Shown: one piece after another, positions 1 to 6,807 of the stretch
Layout: each line of letters begins with the position of its first letter
How positions within the stretch are numbered: position 1 is the stretch's first letter
Assembly (NCBI GenBank): GCA_963649365.1
Contig: CAVJHQ010000020.1
Location: forward strand, 1 to 28,925
Direction of reading: 5' to 3'
DNA length: 28,925 bases
Origin: Paratractidigestivibacter sp963649365
Lineage (GTDB): Bacteria; Actinomycetota; Coriobacteriia; Coriobacteriales; Atopobiaceae
Translations under genes and position numbers: made by a program
Notes under the pieces: model-generated
The model's database searches: none
What the model saw: only the letters and a program-made list of their open reading frames with translations
Told to the model about the DNA's origin: nothing

Positions 1-374
1 GCCCCGAGGGTGACCTGCCCGTTCCCGAGGGCGCCGAGGTCACGCAGGCCGGCTATGAGTACTACCCGCAGGCGCTCGAGCACGTGATCCGCAAGGTGGC
101 CAAAGACTTCACCGGAGACATCTACGTGACCGAGAACGGCCTCGCGACCGACGATGACGAGCGTCGCTGCGAGTTCATTGTCAGTGCCGTAGGCGGCGTG
201 CGCCGCTGCCTGGCAGACGGCCTGCCCGTGCGCGGCTACTTCTACTGGAGCCTTCTCGACAACTGGGAGTGGCAGCACGGCTTCAGCAAGACCTTCGGGC
301 TTATCGCCGTCGACCGCGAGACCCAGGCGCGCTCCCCGAAGCCGAGCCTGCTCTACTTGGGTTCGCTGAGGTAA
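1..374 (+). CDS. Glycoside hydrolase family 1 (beta-glucosidase or 6-phospho-beta-glucosidase), C-terminal part
   Basis: This is the C-terminal part of a family 1 glycosidase whose 5' end lies before the window; the reading frame runs from base 3 and stops with TAA. GH1 enzymes are retaining glycosidases that cleave beta-glucosides, often phosphorylated after PTS uptake. The motif YVTENGLA is visible, with the nucleophile Glu encoded at 132-134. It is followed by GYFYWSLLDNWEW, the conserved aglycone-site segment of the family, and by FGLIAVD near the end. About 123 residues are present, the usual length of the last quarter of a GH1 protein. The N-terminal acid/base motif (TxNEP) is outside the window, so substrate preference cannot be judged. 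The GTG at base 84 is an internal valine, not a start. A strong terminator follows directly. Confidence 0.93.
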   Translation, partial: PEGDLPVPEGAEVTQAGYEYYPQALEHVIRKVAKDFTGDIYVTENGLATDDDERRCEFIVSAVGGVRRCLADGLPVRGYFYWSLLDNWEWQHGFSKTFGLIAVDRETQARSPKPSLLYLGSLR

Positions 375-399
375 GAAGGCCAGGGAACGTGCACATAAC

Positions 400-467
400 G
401 AGGGCCTGTCGCCACAGATTCACGCCTCCCCGAGGCGGTTTCGCACAGCGACAGGCCCTCTTCTTTT
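400..467 (+). terminator. Rho-independent terminator after the GH1 gene
   Basis: A 13-bp perfect stem, GAGGGCCTGTCGC (400-412) with GCGACAGGCCCTC (448-460), is followed by the T-rich run TTCTTTT. The loop holds a second small hairpin, CGCCTC/GAGGCG (423-428 with 432-437). It ends the plus-strand GH1 transcript and separates it from the convergent lysine operon. Confidence 0.88.
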
Positions 468-499
468 ATCGGCAAGCGCACCTATGGCGTGAAACCCGC

Positions 500-1204
500 C
501 TAAAGGCTGCGCAGCGCGTCCACCAGGGCGACCTTGCCCTCGGCGACCTCGGCCGCCTGCTTGATCACGCGCGCGGGGACGCCCGCGACCACGGCGCCGG
601 GGGCCACGTCCTCGACGCAGACCGCGCCGGCCGCCACGACGGCGCCCTTGCCCACGCGCACGCCCTCGAGCACCACGGCGTTCGCGCCGATCATGACGTC
701 GTCCTCGATGATCACGGGCGTGGCGCTCGCCGGCTCGACGACGCCCGCCAGCACGGTGCCGGCGCCGATGTGGCAGTGCTTGCCCACCGTGGCGCGGCCG
801 CCCAGGACGGCGCCCATGTCGATCATGGTGCCCTCGCCGATCACGGAGCCGATGTTGATGACGGCGCCCATCATGATCACGGCGTTGTCGCCGATCTCGA
901 CCTTCTCGCGGATAATGGCGCCCGGCTCGATGCGGGCCTTGATGTTCAGCTTGTTGAGCATGGGGACGCCGGTGTTGCGGCCGTCGTTCTCGACGACGCT
1001 GTCGGCGATGGCGTCGGCGCCGGCCTCGAGCACGGGGCCGAGCACGGCCCAGTCGCCGAAGACGACCTTGTCGGCGCCCTCGCCGAAGACGTGGTCGGCG
1101 GCCGAGAGGTCGAGCTCGGCGCCCTCCTTGAGCTTGAGGTAGACCTTGACCGGGGTCTTCTTCGGCGCGGTTGCGATGTAGTTGATGATCTCCTGGGCGT
1201 CCAT
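500..1204 (-). CDS. dapH: Tetrahydrodipicolinate N-acetyltransferase
   Basis: A cytoplasmic enzyme of the acetyl branch of diaminopimelate/lysine synthesis: it transfers acetyl from acetyl-CoA to tetrahydrodipicolinate. The 234-residue product begins MDAQEIINYIA and matches the known B. subtilis DapH (236 aa) along its length, including VVENDGRNTGVPMLN, NIKARIEPGAIIREKVEIGD and GEGTMIDMGAVLGGRATVGK. The middle and C-terminal parts consist of hexapeptide repeats (V/I-G-x-x-A-x-I), the left-handed beta-helix of trimeric acyltransferases. The start is the ATG at 1202-1204 with AGGAG 11 bases upstream; the open frame continues upstream but runs into dapB in another frame. It is the last gene of lysA-dapA-dapB-dapH. 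The aminotransferase, deacetylase and epimerase steps are not in this window. Confidence 0.95.
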   Translation of the reverse strand: MDAQEIINYIATAPKKTPVKVYLKLKEGAELDLSAADHVFGEGADKVVFGDWAVLGPVLEAGADAIADSVVENDGRNTGVPMLNKLNIKARIEPGAIIREKVEIGDNAVIMMGAVINIGSVIGEGTMIDMGAVLGGRATVGKHCHIGAGTVLAGVVEPASATPVIIEDDVMIGANAVVLEGVRVGKGAVVAAGAVCVEDVAPGAVVAGVPARVIKQAAEVAEGKVALVDALRSL

Positions 1205-1239
1205 GCGGATGTGTTCTCCTATCGTTCGTCTGGTAAGAA

Positions 1240-1259
1240 GGGCGGCCCCGCGGCCGCCC
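1240..1259 (-). promoter_or_regulatory. Intergenic hairpin between dapB and dapH
   Basis: A perfect 8-bp GC stem, GGGCGGCC (1240-1247) with GGCCGCCC (1252-1259), sits in the 67-base gap between dapB and dapH. On the minus strand it is followed by TTCTTACC, a poor T-tract. It could be a partial terminator or an RNA processing/stability element that lowers dapH expression relative to dapB. The structure is seen; the function is inference. Confidence 0.4.
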
Positions 1260-1271
1260 TGAATCGTCTGG

Positions 1272-2018
1272 TTACTCGAACATGAGCTGCTCGAAGGTGT
1301 AGAACCCGTTCTCCGGGCGCGCAAGCAGGCGCTTGGCCGCGGCCACGGCGCCGTTGACGAAGATCTGACGGCTCGTGGCGCGGTGCGTGAGGCAGACCTC
1401 CTCGTCGGCCCCGAAGAAGTGCACCTCATGGGTGCCCGCCTCGGTGCCGCCGCGCAGCGAGTGCATGCCGATCTCGTTGGCCGGGCGGGCGCCGACCATG
1501 CCCTCGCGGCCGTGCGCGACCGAGCGCTCGTGGGCGGGGTCGACCGCGTCAAGGAGCAGCAGCGCCGTCCCGGAGGGCGCGTCGGCCTTCTGGTTGTGGT
1601 GGGTCTCGACGATCTCGCAGTCCCACTCGCCGAGCGCGAGGGCCGCCTGGGCCGCGGCGCGCTTGAGGGCCGCCACGCCGAGGGAGTAGTTTGCCGAGTA
1701 GATCACGCGGGTCTTCTCGCCAAGGGCATGCAGGCGGGCGAGCTCGTCGTCGGAGAAGCCGGTGGTGCCCGAGACCAGGGCCGCGCCCGTGCGCTCGACG
1801 TAGGCGAGCACGTGCGGCAGGCCCGCCTTGTTGGAGAAGTCGATGACGAGGTCGACCACGGGGGCGCGCCCGTCGAGCTCGTCCGCGTTGTTGACGTCGT
1901 AGATGCCCTCCACGGCGAACCCGCCGTCGGCGTCGAGCTTCTGGGCTATGAGCTGGCCCATGCGGCCGCCGCCCACCAGGATAACGCTCGTGAGCTGCAC
2001 GTCGCTCTCGTTAGTCAA
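1272..2018 (-). CDS. dapB: 4-Hydroxy-tetrahydrodipicolinate reductase
   Basis: Reduces hydroxy-tetrahydrodipicolinate to tetrahydrodipicolinate with NAD(P)H, the second dedicated step of lysine/DAP synthesis in the cytoplasm. The 248-residue protein has the N-terminal Rossmann motif VGGGRMGQ (about residues 15-22), SGTTGFS (about 83-89), and the family signature ETHHNQKADAPSGTA (about 138-152) with its catalytic His pair and Lys, then HSLRGG. The length is normal for DapB. The start is a TTG at 2016-2018 that overlaps the last 8 bases of dapA; AAAGGGG inside the dapA end lies about 9 bases upstream, so translation is probably coupled. A GTG six codons later is a possible alternative start with a poorer ribosome site. 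Confidence 0.94.
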   Translation of the reverse strand: MTNESDVQLTSVILVGGGRMGQLIAQKLDADGGFAVEGIYDVNNADELDGRAPVVDLVIDFSNKAGLPHVLAYVERTGAALVSGTTGFSDDELARLHALGEKTRVIYSANYSLGVAALKRAAAQAALALGEWDCEIVETHHNQKADAPSGTALLLLDAVDPAHERSVAHGREGMVGARPANEIGMHSLRGGTEAGTHEVHFFGADEEVCLTHRATSRQIFVNGAVAAAKRLLARPENGFYTFEQLMFE

Positions 2019-2901
2019 TCAGACCAGCCCCTTTCATGGCGCCGTAGAGGCGCTCGCGATCGCCGTCGGCCATGGGCCACAGCGGCTTGCGGTAATACTC
2101 GTCGATCAGGCCCATCTTCGCCAAGGCGGCCTTCACCGGGATCGGGTTGACCTCGCAGAAGAGCGCGTGGATGAGCTCGAGGTTGTCGATCTGCGCCTTG
2201 CGCGCGGCGGCGACGTCGCCGGCCAGGAAGTCGGCGCACAGGTCGTGCACGGTCTTCGGCGCGACGTCGGCCCACACGGAGATGACGCCCGAGGCGCCCA
2301 GGCTCATGAGCGGCACGATCATGTCGTCGTTGCCCGACATCATGCGGAAGTCGTCGGAGAGGCAGTGCGCGATGTCGGCGGCGTAGGAGATGTCGCCGGA
2401 CGCCTCCTTGATGCCCCAGCAGTTGGGGTGGACCGACAGGCGCTCGACGTTGTTGACCGAGATCTTGCAGCCCGTGCGGCCGGGGATGTTGTAGAGGACG
2501 CACGGCACGTTGACCGCGTCCATGACGTCGGCGAGGTGGTGGTACATGCCCTCCTCGTTGGACTTGTTGTAGTACGGGCTGATGATGAGCAGGCCGTCGA
2601 CGCCGAGCTTCTGCAGCTCGAGCGACTTGCGCAGCGACTCGCCGGTGCAGTTGGAGCCGGAGCCGCCGATGACGGGGACGCGGCCGGCCACGCGCTGGAC
2701 GACGCACTCGGCCACGGCCAGGTCCTCGGAGTCGGTCATGGTGGCGGACTCGCCGGTGGTGCCGAGCACCAGGATGCCGTCGGTGTCGTTGGCCAGGTGG
2801 AAGTCCACAAGGCCCTCGAGCTTCTCGAAGTCGACCGAGCCGTCGCGCTTGAACGGGGTGATGAGCGCGACGACCGAGCCCGTGAGGTTGCTCATGTCCA
2901 T
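2011..2901 (-). CDS. dapA: 4-Hydroxy-tetrahydrodipicolinate synthase
   Basis: Condenses pyruvate with aspartate semialdehyde, the entry step of the DAP/lysine pathway. The 296-residue TIM-barrel protein shows GTTGES (about 47-52), YNIPGRTG with the catalytic Tyr (about 137) and GIKEASGD with the Schiff-base Lys (about 165), all in the expected order and spacing. The start chosen is the ATG at 2899-2901, because AAAGGA lies 9 bases upstream; an in-frame ATG eight codons earlier has no such site. It begins 54 bases after lysA and its 3' end overlaps dapB by 8 bases. Nothing looks unusual in the sequence. Confidence 0.96.
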   Translation of the reverse strand: MDMSNLTGSVVALITPFKRDGSVDFEKLEGLVDFHLANDTDGILVLGTTGESATMTDSEDLAVAECVVQRVAGRVPVIGGSGSNCTGESLRKSLELQKLGVDGLLIISPYYNKSNEEGMYHHLADVMDAVNVPCVLYNIPGRTGCKISVNNVERLSVHPNCWGIKEASGDISYAADIAHCLSDDFRMMSGNDDMIVPLMSLGASGVISVWADVAPKTVHDLCADFLAGDVAAARKAQIDNLELIHALFCEVNPIPVKAALAKMGLIDEYYRKPLWPMADGDRERLYGAMKGAGLID

Positions 2902-2955
2902 AGAGCGTTTCCTTTCATCGAACATCTGATGACGCGCAGAGGCTGCGCCCCCGCG

Positions 2956-4233
2956 TCACTTCTTTGCCAGGCAGGAGAAACGCGGGTCGTCGTCGAAGGT
3001 GGCGAAGTAGTCCGCCTGCGTCTCGGCGCGGCGGATCCGCTGAACCGATCCGTCCTCGCGAAGCAGCAGCTCCGCCGAGCGCAGCGACCCGTTGTAGTTG
3101 TAGCCCATCGAGAACCCGTGGGCGCCGGTGTCGTGAATAAACAGCAGGTCGCCGACGTCGGTCTTGGGCAGCATCCGGTCATGGGCGAACTGGTCGTTGT
3201 TCTCGCAGAGGCGACCGACGACGTTGTAGGCGCGCGCGGCGGGCTCGCCCTCCTTGCCCATCACGGTGATGTGGTGGTAGGCGTCGTAGATGGCCGGGCG
3301 CATGAGGTTCGCCGCGCAGGCGTCCACGCCCAGGTAGTCCTTGTAGGTGACCTTCTCGTGGATCACGCGCGTGACGAGGCCGCCCGCCGGCGCGAGCATC
3401 CAGCGGCCGAGCTCCGAGCAAATCCGCACGTCATCCATCCCGGCGGGAACGAGCACCTGCTCATAGGCCTCGCGCACGCCCTCGCCGATGGCGGCGATGT
3501 CGGCGGCGGGGTCCTTAGGCGCGTAGTCGACGCCGACGCCGCCGGAGAGGTCGATCAGGCAAACGTGGACGCCAAGCTCGTCGCGGGCGCGCACCGCGAG
3601 CTCGAAGAGCTGCCGGGCCAGGCGCGGGTAGTAGTCGTTCTCCTGCGTGTTGCTGGCAAGAAACGCGTGGATGCCGAAGTCCTCAACGCCGAGCTCGGCC
3701 AGGCGCGCGAACGCCTCCATGAGCTGCGGGACCGTCATGCCGAACTTTGCGTCCTGCGGGTTGCCGATGATGCCGTTGGCCGACGAGAAGGTCCCGCCGG
3801 GGTTCACGCGGCAGCACACCATCTTCGGCAGCTCGCCTCCGAGCGCGCGCACGAGGCAGTCGACCATATCGAGCGAGTCGAGGTTGATGATGGCGCCGAG
3901 CTCCGCCGCCTGGCGGTAGTCCTCGTCGGGCGTGTCGTTGGAGCTGAGCATGATGTCGGCGCCCGTGACGCCGCAGGCCTCGGCGAGCGTGAGCTCGGTG
4001 CCCGTGGCGCAGTCGCAGCCGCAGCCCTCCTCGGCGAGGATGCTCACAATCCAGGGGTTCGGCGTGGCCTTGACGGCAAAGTACTCCTTAAAGCCCGGGT
4101 TCCAGGCGAAGGCCGCGTTGAGCGCGCGGGCGCGACGGCGGATCTCGGCCTCGTCGTAGAGGTGGAAAGGCGTGGGGTGCTCGGCGCAGATGGCCTCGAG
4201 CTGGGCTTTATTGATGAACGGGCGCTTCTCCAT
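2956..4233 (-). CDS. lysA: Diaminopimelate decarboxylase
   Basis: PLP-dependent fold type III enzyme that decarboxylates meso-diaminopimelate to lysine, the last step of the pathway. The 425-residue product has YFAVKATPN with the PLP Lys at about 55, DLSGGVGVDY with the phosphate-binding glycines (about 228-237), CSELGRW (Glu about 274) and RLCENND with the C-terminal active-site Cys at about 343. The start is the ATG at 4231-4233, preceded by AAGGAG at 8 bases; longer upstream readings would translate the riboswitch leader. It is the first gene of the lysine operon, and its position behind a lysine riboswitch supports its role and indicates repression by lysine. The operon order, with the terminal enzyme first, is notable. 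Confidence 0.95.
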   Translation of the reverse strand: MEKRPFINKAQLEAICAEHPTPFHLYDEAEIRRRARALNAAFAWNPGFKEYFAVKATPNPWIVSILAEEGCGCDCATGTELTLAEACGVTGADIMLSSNDTPDEDYRQAAELGAIINLDSLDMVDCLVRALGGELPKMVCCRVNPGGTFSSANGIIGNPQDAKFGMTVPQLMEAFARLAELGVEDFGIHAFLASNTQENDYYPRLARQLFELAVRARDELGVHVCLIDLSGGVGVDYAPKDPAADIAAIGEGVREAYEQVLVPAGMDDVRICSELGRWMLAPAGGLVTRVIHEKVTYKDYLGVDACAANLMRPAIYDAYHHITVMGKEGEPAARAYNVVGRLCENNDQFAHDRMLPKTDVGDLLFIHDTGAHGFSMGYNYNGSLRSAELLLREDGSVQRIRRAETQADYFATFDDDPRFSCLAKK

Positions 4234-4268
4234 GCGCTCTGCTCCTTGCATATACGTGCGGGGGCGCC

Positions 4269-4289
4269 CTCGTGCGGGCACGGCACGAG
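4269..4289 (-). promoter_or_regulatory. Leader hairpin between the lysine riboswitch and lysA
   Basis: A 7-bp perfect stem, CTCGTGC (4269-4275) with GCACGAG (4283-4289), lies between the riboswitch and the lysA ribosome site. There is no T-run behind it, so it does not look like a plain intrinsic terminator. It may be part of the expression platform, acting on translation or through Rho. Only the stem is seen; its role is inferred from position. Confidence 0.4.
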
Positions 4290-4325
4290 ACGGCCGGGCC
4301 CAGGCGATAGCGCTCCCACGGCCTT

Positions 4326-4480
4326 GTTGCCGCAGACAGTCCCGCGGGTGTTCCCCGCGGGCCCACCTCCGCCCCGTGCCCGCGGCGAGAAGTTCGGCGG
4401 GCAGTCGCCTCGCCCCGGGATCGGCGCCCGCCGGCTCCCCCGAGGATCTTCGTGCCCGCGCCTCTATCGGTCTGCACAAC
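4326..4480 (-). promoter_or_regulatory. Lysine riboswitch (L box) in the lysA leader
   Basis: On the minus strand the lysA leader begins GTTG-T-GCAGAC and this aptamer ends GTCTGC-GG-CAAC, forming the closing P1 stem (4470-4480 with 4326-4337). Just inside the 5' arm lies ATAGAGGCGCG, matching the conserved L-box AGAGGYGCR, followed by GAAGA. Farther on is GCCCGCCGAAC, matching the conserved GYCGCCGAA segment. The 3' end, GGGACTGTC, matches the conserved GGNCTGTC. The last internal stem is CCGCGG-GGAACA-CCGCGG-like (P5). The whole is about 155 bases, as expected for this class, and sits directly upstream of lysA. Binding of lysine is known for the class; the exact switching mechanism is unclear because no terminator T-tract is visible. 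Confidence 0.86.
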
Positions 4481-4594
4481 GTAACATCCGCACGGCCGCG
4501 GCTCAACCCTTATCACCCAGACGAAACACTCTACACAGCACTTCAGCCCCGGGCGCGCGGCTAAGGCTGCCCGAGGCCGCCCTGAATCCGCGCC

Positions 4595-4980
4595 GCGCAG
4601 CAACCCGGCCGTGCCCGAGCGCCCCCAACCTTCGCCGCGCAGCAACCCGGCCGTGCCCGAGCGCCCCCAACCTTCGCCGCGCAGCAACCCGGCCGTGCCC
4701 GAGCGCCCCCAACCTTCGCCGCGCAGCAACCCGGCCGTGCCCGAGCGCCCCCAACCTTCGCCGCGCAGCAACCCGGCCGTGCCCGAGCGCCCCCAACCTT
4801 CGCCGCGCAGCAAACCACAGCTCCCGGGCGCCCCGAATCCTCGCCGCGCAGCAACCCGTCGGGGCCATCCGCCCCGAATCCTCGCCGCGCAGCAACTCGT
4901 CGGGGCCATCCGCCCTCAATCCTCGCCGCGCAGCAATCCGTCGGGGCCATCCGCCCTCAATCCTCGTCGCGCAGCAACAT
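4595..4980 (-). repeat. Left half of a convergent 41-42 bp tandem repeat array
   Basis: Ten units begin with GCAGCAA(C) at 4597, 4639, 4681, 4723, 4765, 4807, 4848, 4889, 4930 and 4971. The first five are essentially identical 42-mers; the sixth is diverged and the later ones are 41-mers. Read on the minus strand, each unit is GTTGCTGCGCGGCG, then a GG(A/T)T-GGGGCG-like block, then about 14 variable bases. Because 41 is not a multiple of three, the array cannot encode a repeated peptide even though open frames cross it. It lies between the lysA promoter region and the centre of the noncoding stretch. This and the right half fill most of the gene-free region 4481-5400. Function unknown. Confidence 0.9.
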
Positions 4981-4983
4981 GGC

Positions 4984-5229
4984 GTTACTGCGCAGCGTTG
5001 TTTTAGGGCTAATTAACGGCTCCCGTTACTGCGCGGCGCGGATGCGGGGCGCTCCAGGCGAAGCCGTTACTGCGCGGCGCGGATGCGGGGCGCTTCCGAC
5101 GGCGGCGCTGCTGCGCGACGCGGGCGCGGGGCGCGTCGAGCGGAGCCGTTGCTGGGCGGATCACTTTCGGGGCGCCTATGACGGAGCCGCCGCCGGGCGC
5201 GGCGCGGGCGCAGGGCGCGTCGATCCCTG
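4984..5229 (+). repeat. Right half of the convergent 41 bp repeat array
   Basis: The same repeat appears here in the opposite orientation: GTTACTGCGC at 4984, 5025 and 5066, GCTGCTGCGC at 5107, GTTGCTGGGC at 5148 and GCCGCCGGGC at 5189. Each start is exactly 41 bases after the last, with the shared GCGGCGCGGATGCGGGGCGC block following in the better copies. Units decay toward 5230. The first unit has an AT-rich tail (about 5000-5016, with TTTTAG and CTAATTAA), the only AT-rich stretch here. The left and right halves meet in an imperfect palindrome at 4969-4993. From 5230 to 5400 I see no gene and no clear promoter, only GC-rich sequence and the ribosome site of the next gene. Confidence 0.85.
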
Positions 5230-5400
5230 GGCGCGCGCCGGCTCGCCCGGCCAGGGCGTGGCCCTGAACGCCCGGGACGCATTTTGGGACTTGCGGCCCA
5301 CCGGAACGCGCGGCGTGGGACGAAGGGGCATTACGCGGAAGCCCTCCCCTCCTCAACAATGAAGTCAAGAAACGAGGCGCCACGTCGAGAGGAGACGGCC

Positions 5401-6723
5401 ATGAGCGTCGAGAGCGTCAACTACCAGTGCCCGGCGTGCGGCGGGGCCCTGCGCTACGACGGAGCGAAGGCGATACTCGTCTGCGACCACTGCGACTCGG
5501 AGTTCGGGGTGGCCGAGATAGAGTCGCGCTACGCGGGCAAGCAGCAGGCGGCGGAGTCCAGGGCGCGGGCAGAGGCCGCGGCAGTCGCATCAAATGAAGC
5601 GCAGGTCAGCGACGTCGATGCTTTGAGCGCCGCCTATCGCTGCTCCTCCTGCGCAGCCGAGCTCGTCTGCGACGACACCACCGCCGTGTCCGAGTGCCCC
5701 TATTGCGGAAACCCCGTCGTCGCCGCCGGGCGCCTCGCGGGCGAGTTCCGCCCGCAGCTGGTCATCCCCTTCAAGCTCGGCCGCGACGCGGCCAAGTCCG
5801 CGCTGACCGAGCACTACAAGGGCAAGGTCCTTCTTCCCAAGGGGTTCGTCGACGGGAACCGCATCAATGAGGTCCAGGGCGTCTACGTGCCCTTCTGGCT
5901 CATGGACGCGTCGGCGCGCGCGAACGCCACGTACACGGCGACGAAGACCCGCCGCAGGCGCGAGGGCGACGACGAGATCGTCGAGACCGACCACTTCGAC
6001 GTGGAGCGCGCGGGCACGATGGGCTTCTCGCGCATCCCCGTGGACGCCTCCACGAAGATGCCCGACGCGCACATGGACGCCATAGAGCCGTTCGATTACG
6101 GCGCGCTCGTGCCCTTCTCGGTGGCCTACATGCCGGGATTCGTGGCCAACCGCTACGACGAGGACGCCGCGGCCTGCCGCCCGCGCGCAGAGAAGCGCGT
6201 CGACGCGAGCGCAGGCCAGGCGCTCCGGGCGAGCGTAGAGGGCTACGACAGCGTCTCTTGCCAGCGCTGCGACGTGGATAAGGACTGGGCAGAGCCCGTC
6301 TACGCCCTGCTGCCCGTCTGGATGCTCGGCACCACATGGGAGGGGCGGCAGTTCCTCTTTGCCATGAACGGGCAGACGGGCCGGCTCGTCGGCGACCTGC
6401 CGGTAGACAAAAAGAAGCGCGCCCTCATCGGCGCAGGCGTCTTTGCCCTGCTCTTCGCCGCCTGCCTGGCAGCGGTCAAGCTCGGCGGCTTCCTTGCCCA
6501 GAACGCCGCGCCCATCCAGTGGGGCTTCATGCTGCTCGTTCCCCTGCTGGCCGCGGCGATCGTCTGCGCGAGCCTCACCGCGCAGATGAGAAGCGCCGTC
6601 GAGGCCTCGGGCGCGGACGGCTACCTCGACGCGTCCACGCTGGAGATCACCAGGAGACGGGACACCTTCACGCACACGACGACCGAGGTCATCCACCACG
6701 AGAAGGCCGACAAGAAGTCATAG
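5401..6723 (+). CDS. Double zinc-ribbon membrane protein (YdjG-like)
   Basis: A 440-residue protein with two N-terminal TFIIB-type zinc ribbons (Cys 10/13/28/31 and 81/84/99/102), a charged Ala/Glu-rich linker between them, a middle domain of about 250 residues, and two C-terminal membrane segments (about 378-400 and 407-430). Its tail is charged and cytosolic-looking. The start is the ATG at 5401 with GAGAGGAG 6 bases upstream. By architecture and by having an SPFH gene directly downstream it resembles B. subtilis YdjG, which anchors the SPFH protein YdjI at the membrane. The gap to the next gene is 84 bases with no terminator, so they are probably co-transcribed. No enzymatic motif is seen; it is more likely a membrane scaffold than a transcription factor. 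Confidence 0.8.
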   Translation: MSVESVNYQCPACGGALRYDGAKAILVCDHCDSEFGVAEIESRYAGKQQAAESRARAEAAAVASNEAQVSDVDALSAAYRCSSCAAELVCDDTTAVSECPYCGNPVVAAGRLAGEFRPQLVIPFKLGRDAAKSALTEHYKGKVLLPKGFVDGNRINEVQGVYVPFWLMDASARANATYTATKTRRRREGDDEIVETDHFDVERAGTMGFSRIPVDASTKMPDAHMDAIEPFDYGALVPFSVAYMPGFVANRYDEDAAACRPRAEKRVDASAGQALRASVEGYDSVSCQRCDVDKDWAEPVYALLPVWMLGTTWEGRQFLFAMNGQTGRLVGDLPVDKKKRALIGAGVFALLFAACLAAVKLGGFLAQNAAPIQWGFMLLVPLLAAAIVCASLTAQMRSAVEASGADGYLDASTLEITRRRDTFTHTTTEVIHHEKADKKS

Positions 6724-6807
6724 CTGAGCGCGGCGTCGCGAAGACGCCGCGACGCGCCGCTGGTCAAACGGCGCACCCAACGAAATCGCCGACGAGAGGA
6801 GAAGGTC

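Noticed and set aside
84..374. A separate 96-residue gene starting at GTG 84
   Set aside because: The frame is open to the window start and the translation before 84 is continuous GH1 sequence.
4561..4950. Open frames through the repeat array encoding a 14-residue repeat peptide
   Set aside because: The unit changes from 42 to 41 bases, which breaks the frame, and several frames on both strands are open at once because the sequence lacks AT.
1903..5016. A 1037-codon plus-strand open frame
   Set aside because: It lies antisense to dapA, lysA and the repeats, its product is low-complexity Arg/Ala/Val/Asp-rich, and the third-base GC bias of the real minus-strand genes explains it.
4595..5229. 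CRISPR array
   Set aside because: Units are nearly identical over their whole length in five copies, the variable part is only about 14 bases, orientation flips in the middle, and no cas genes are present.
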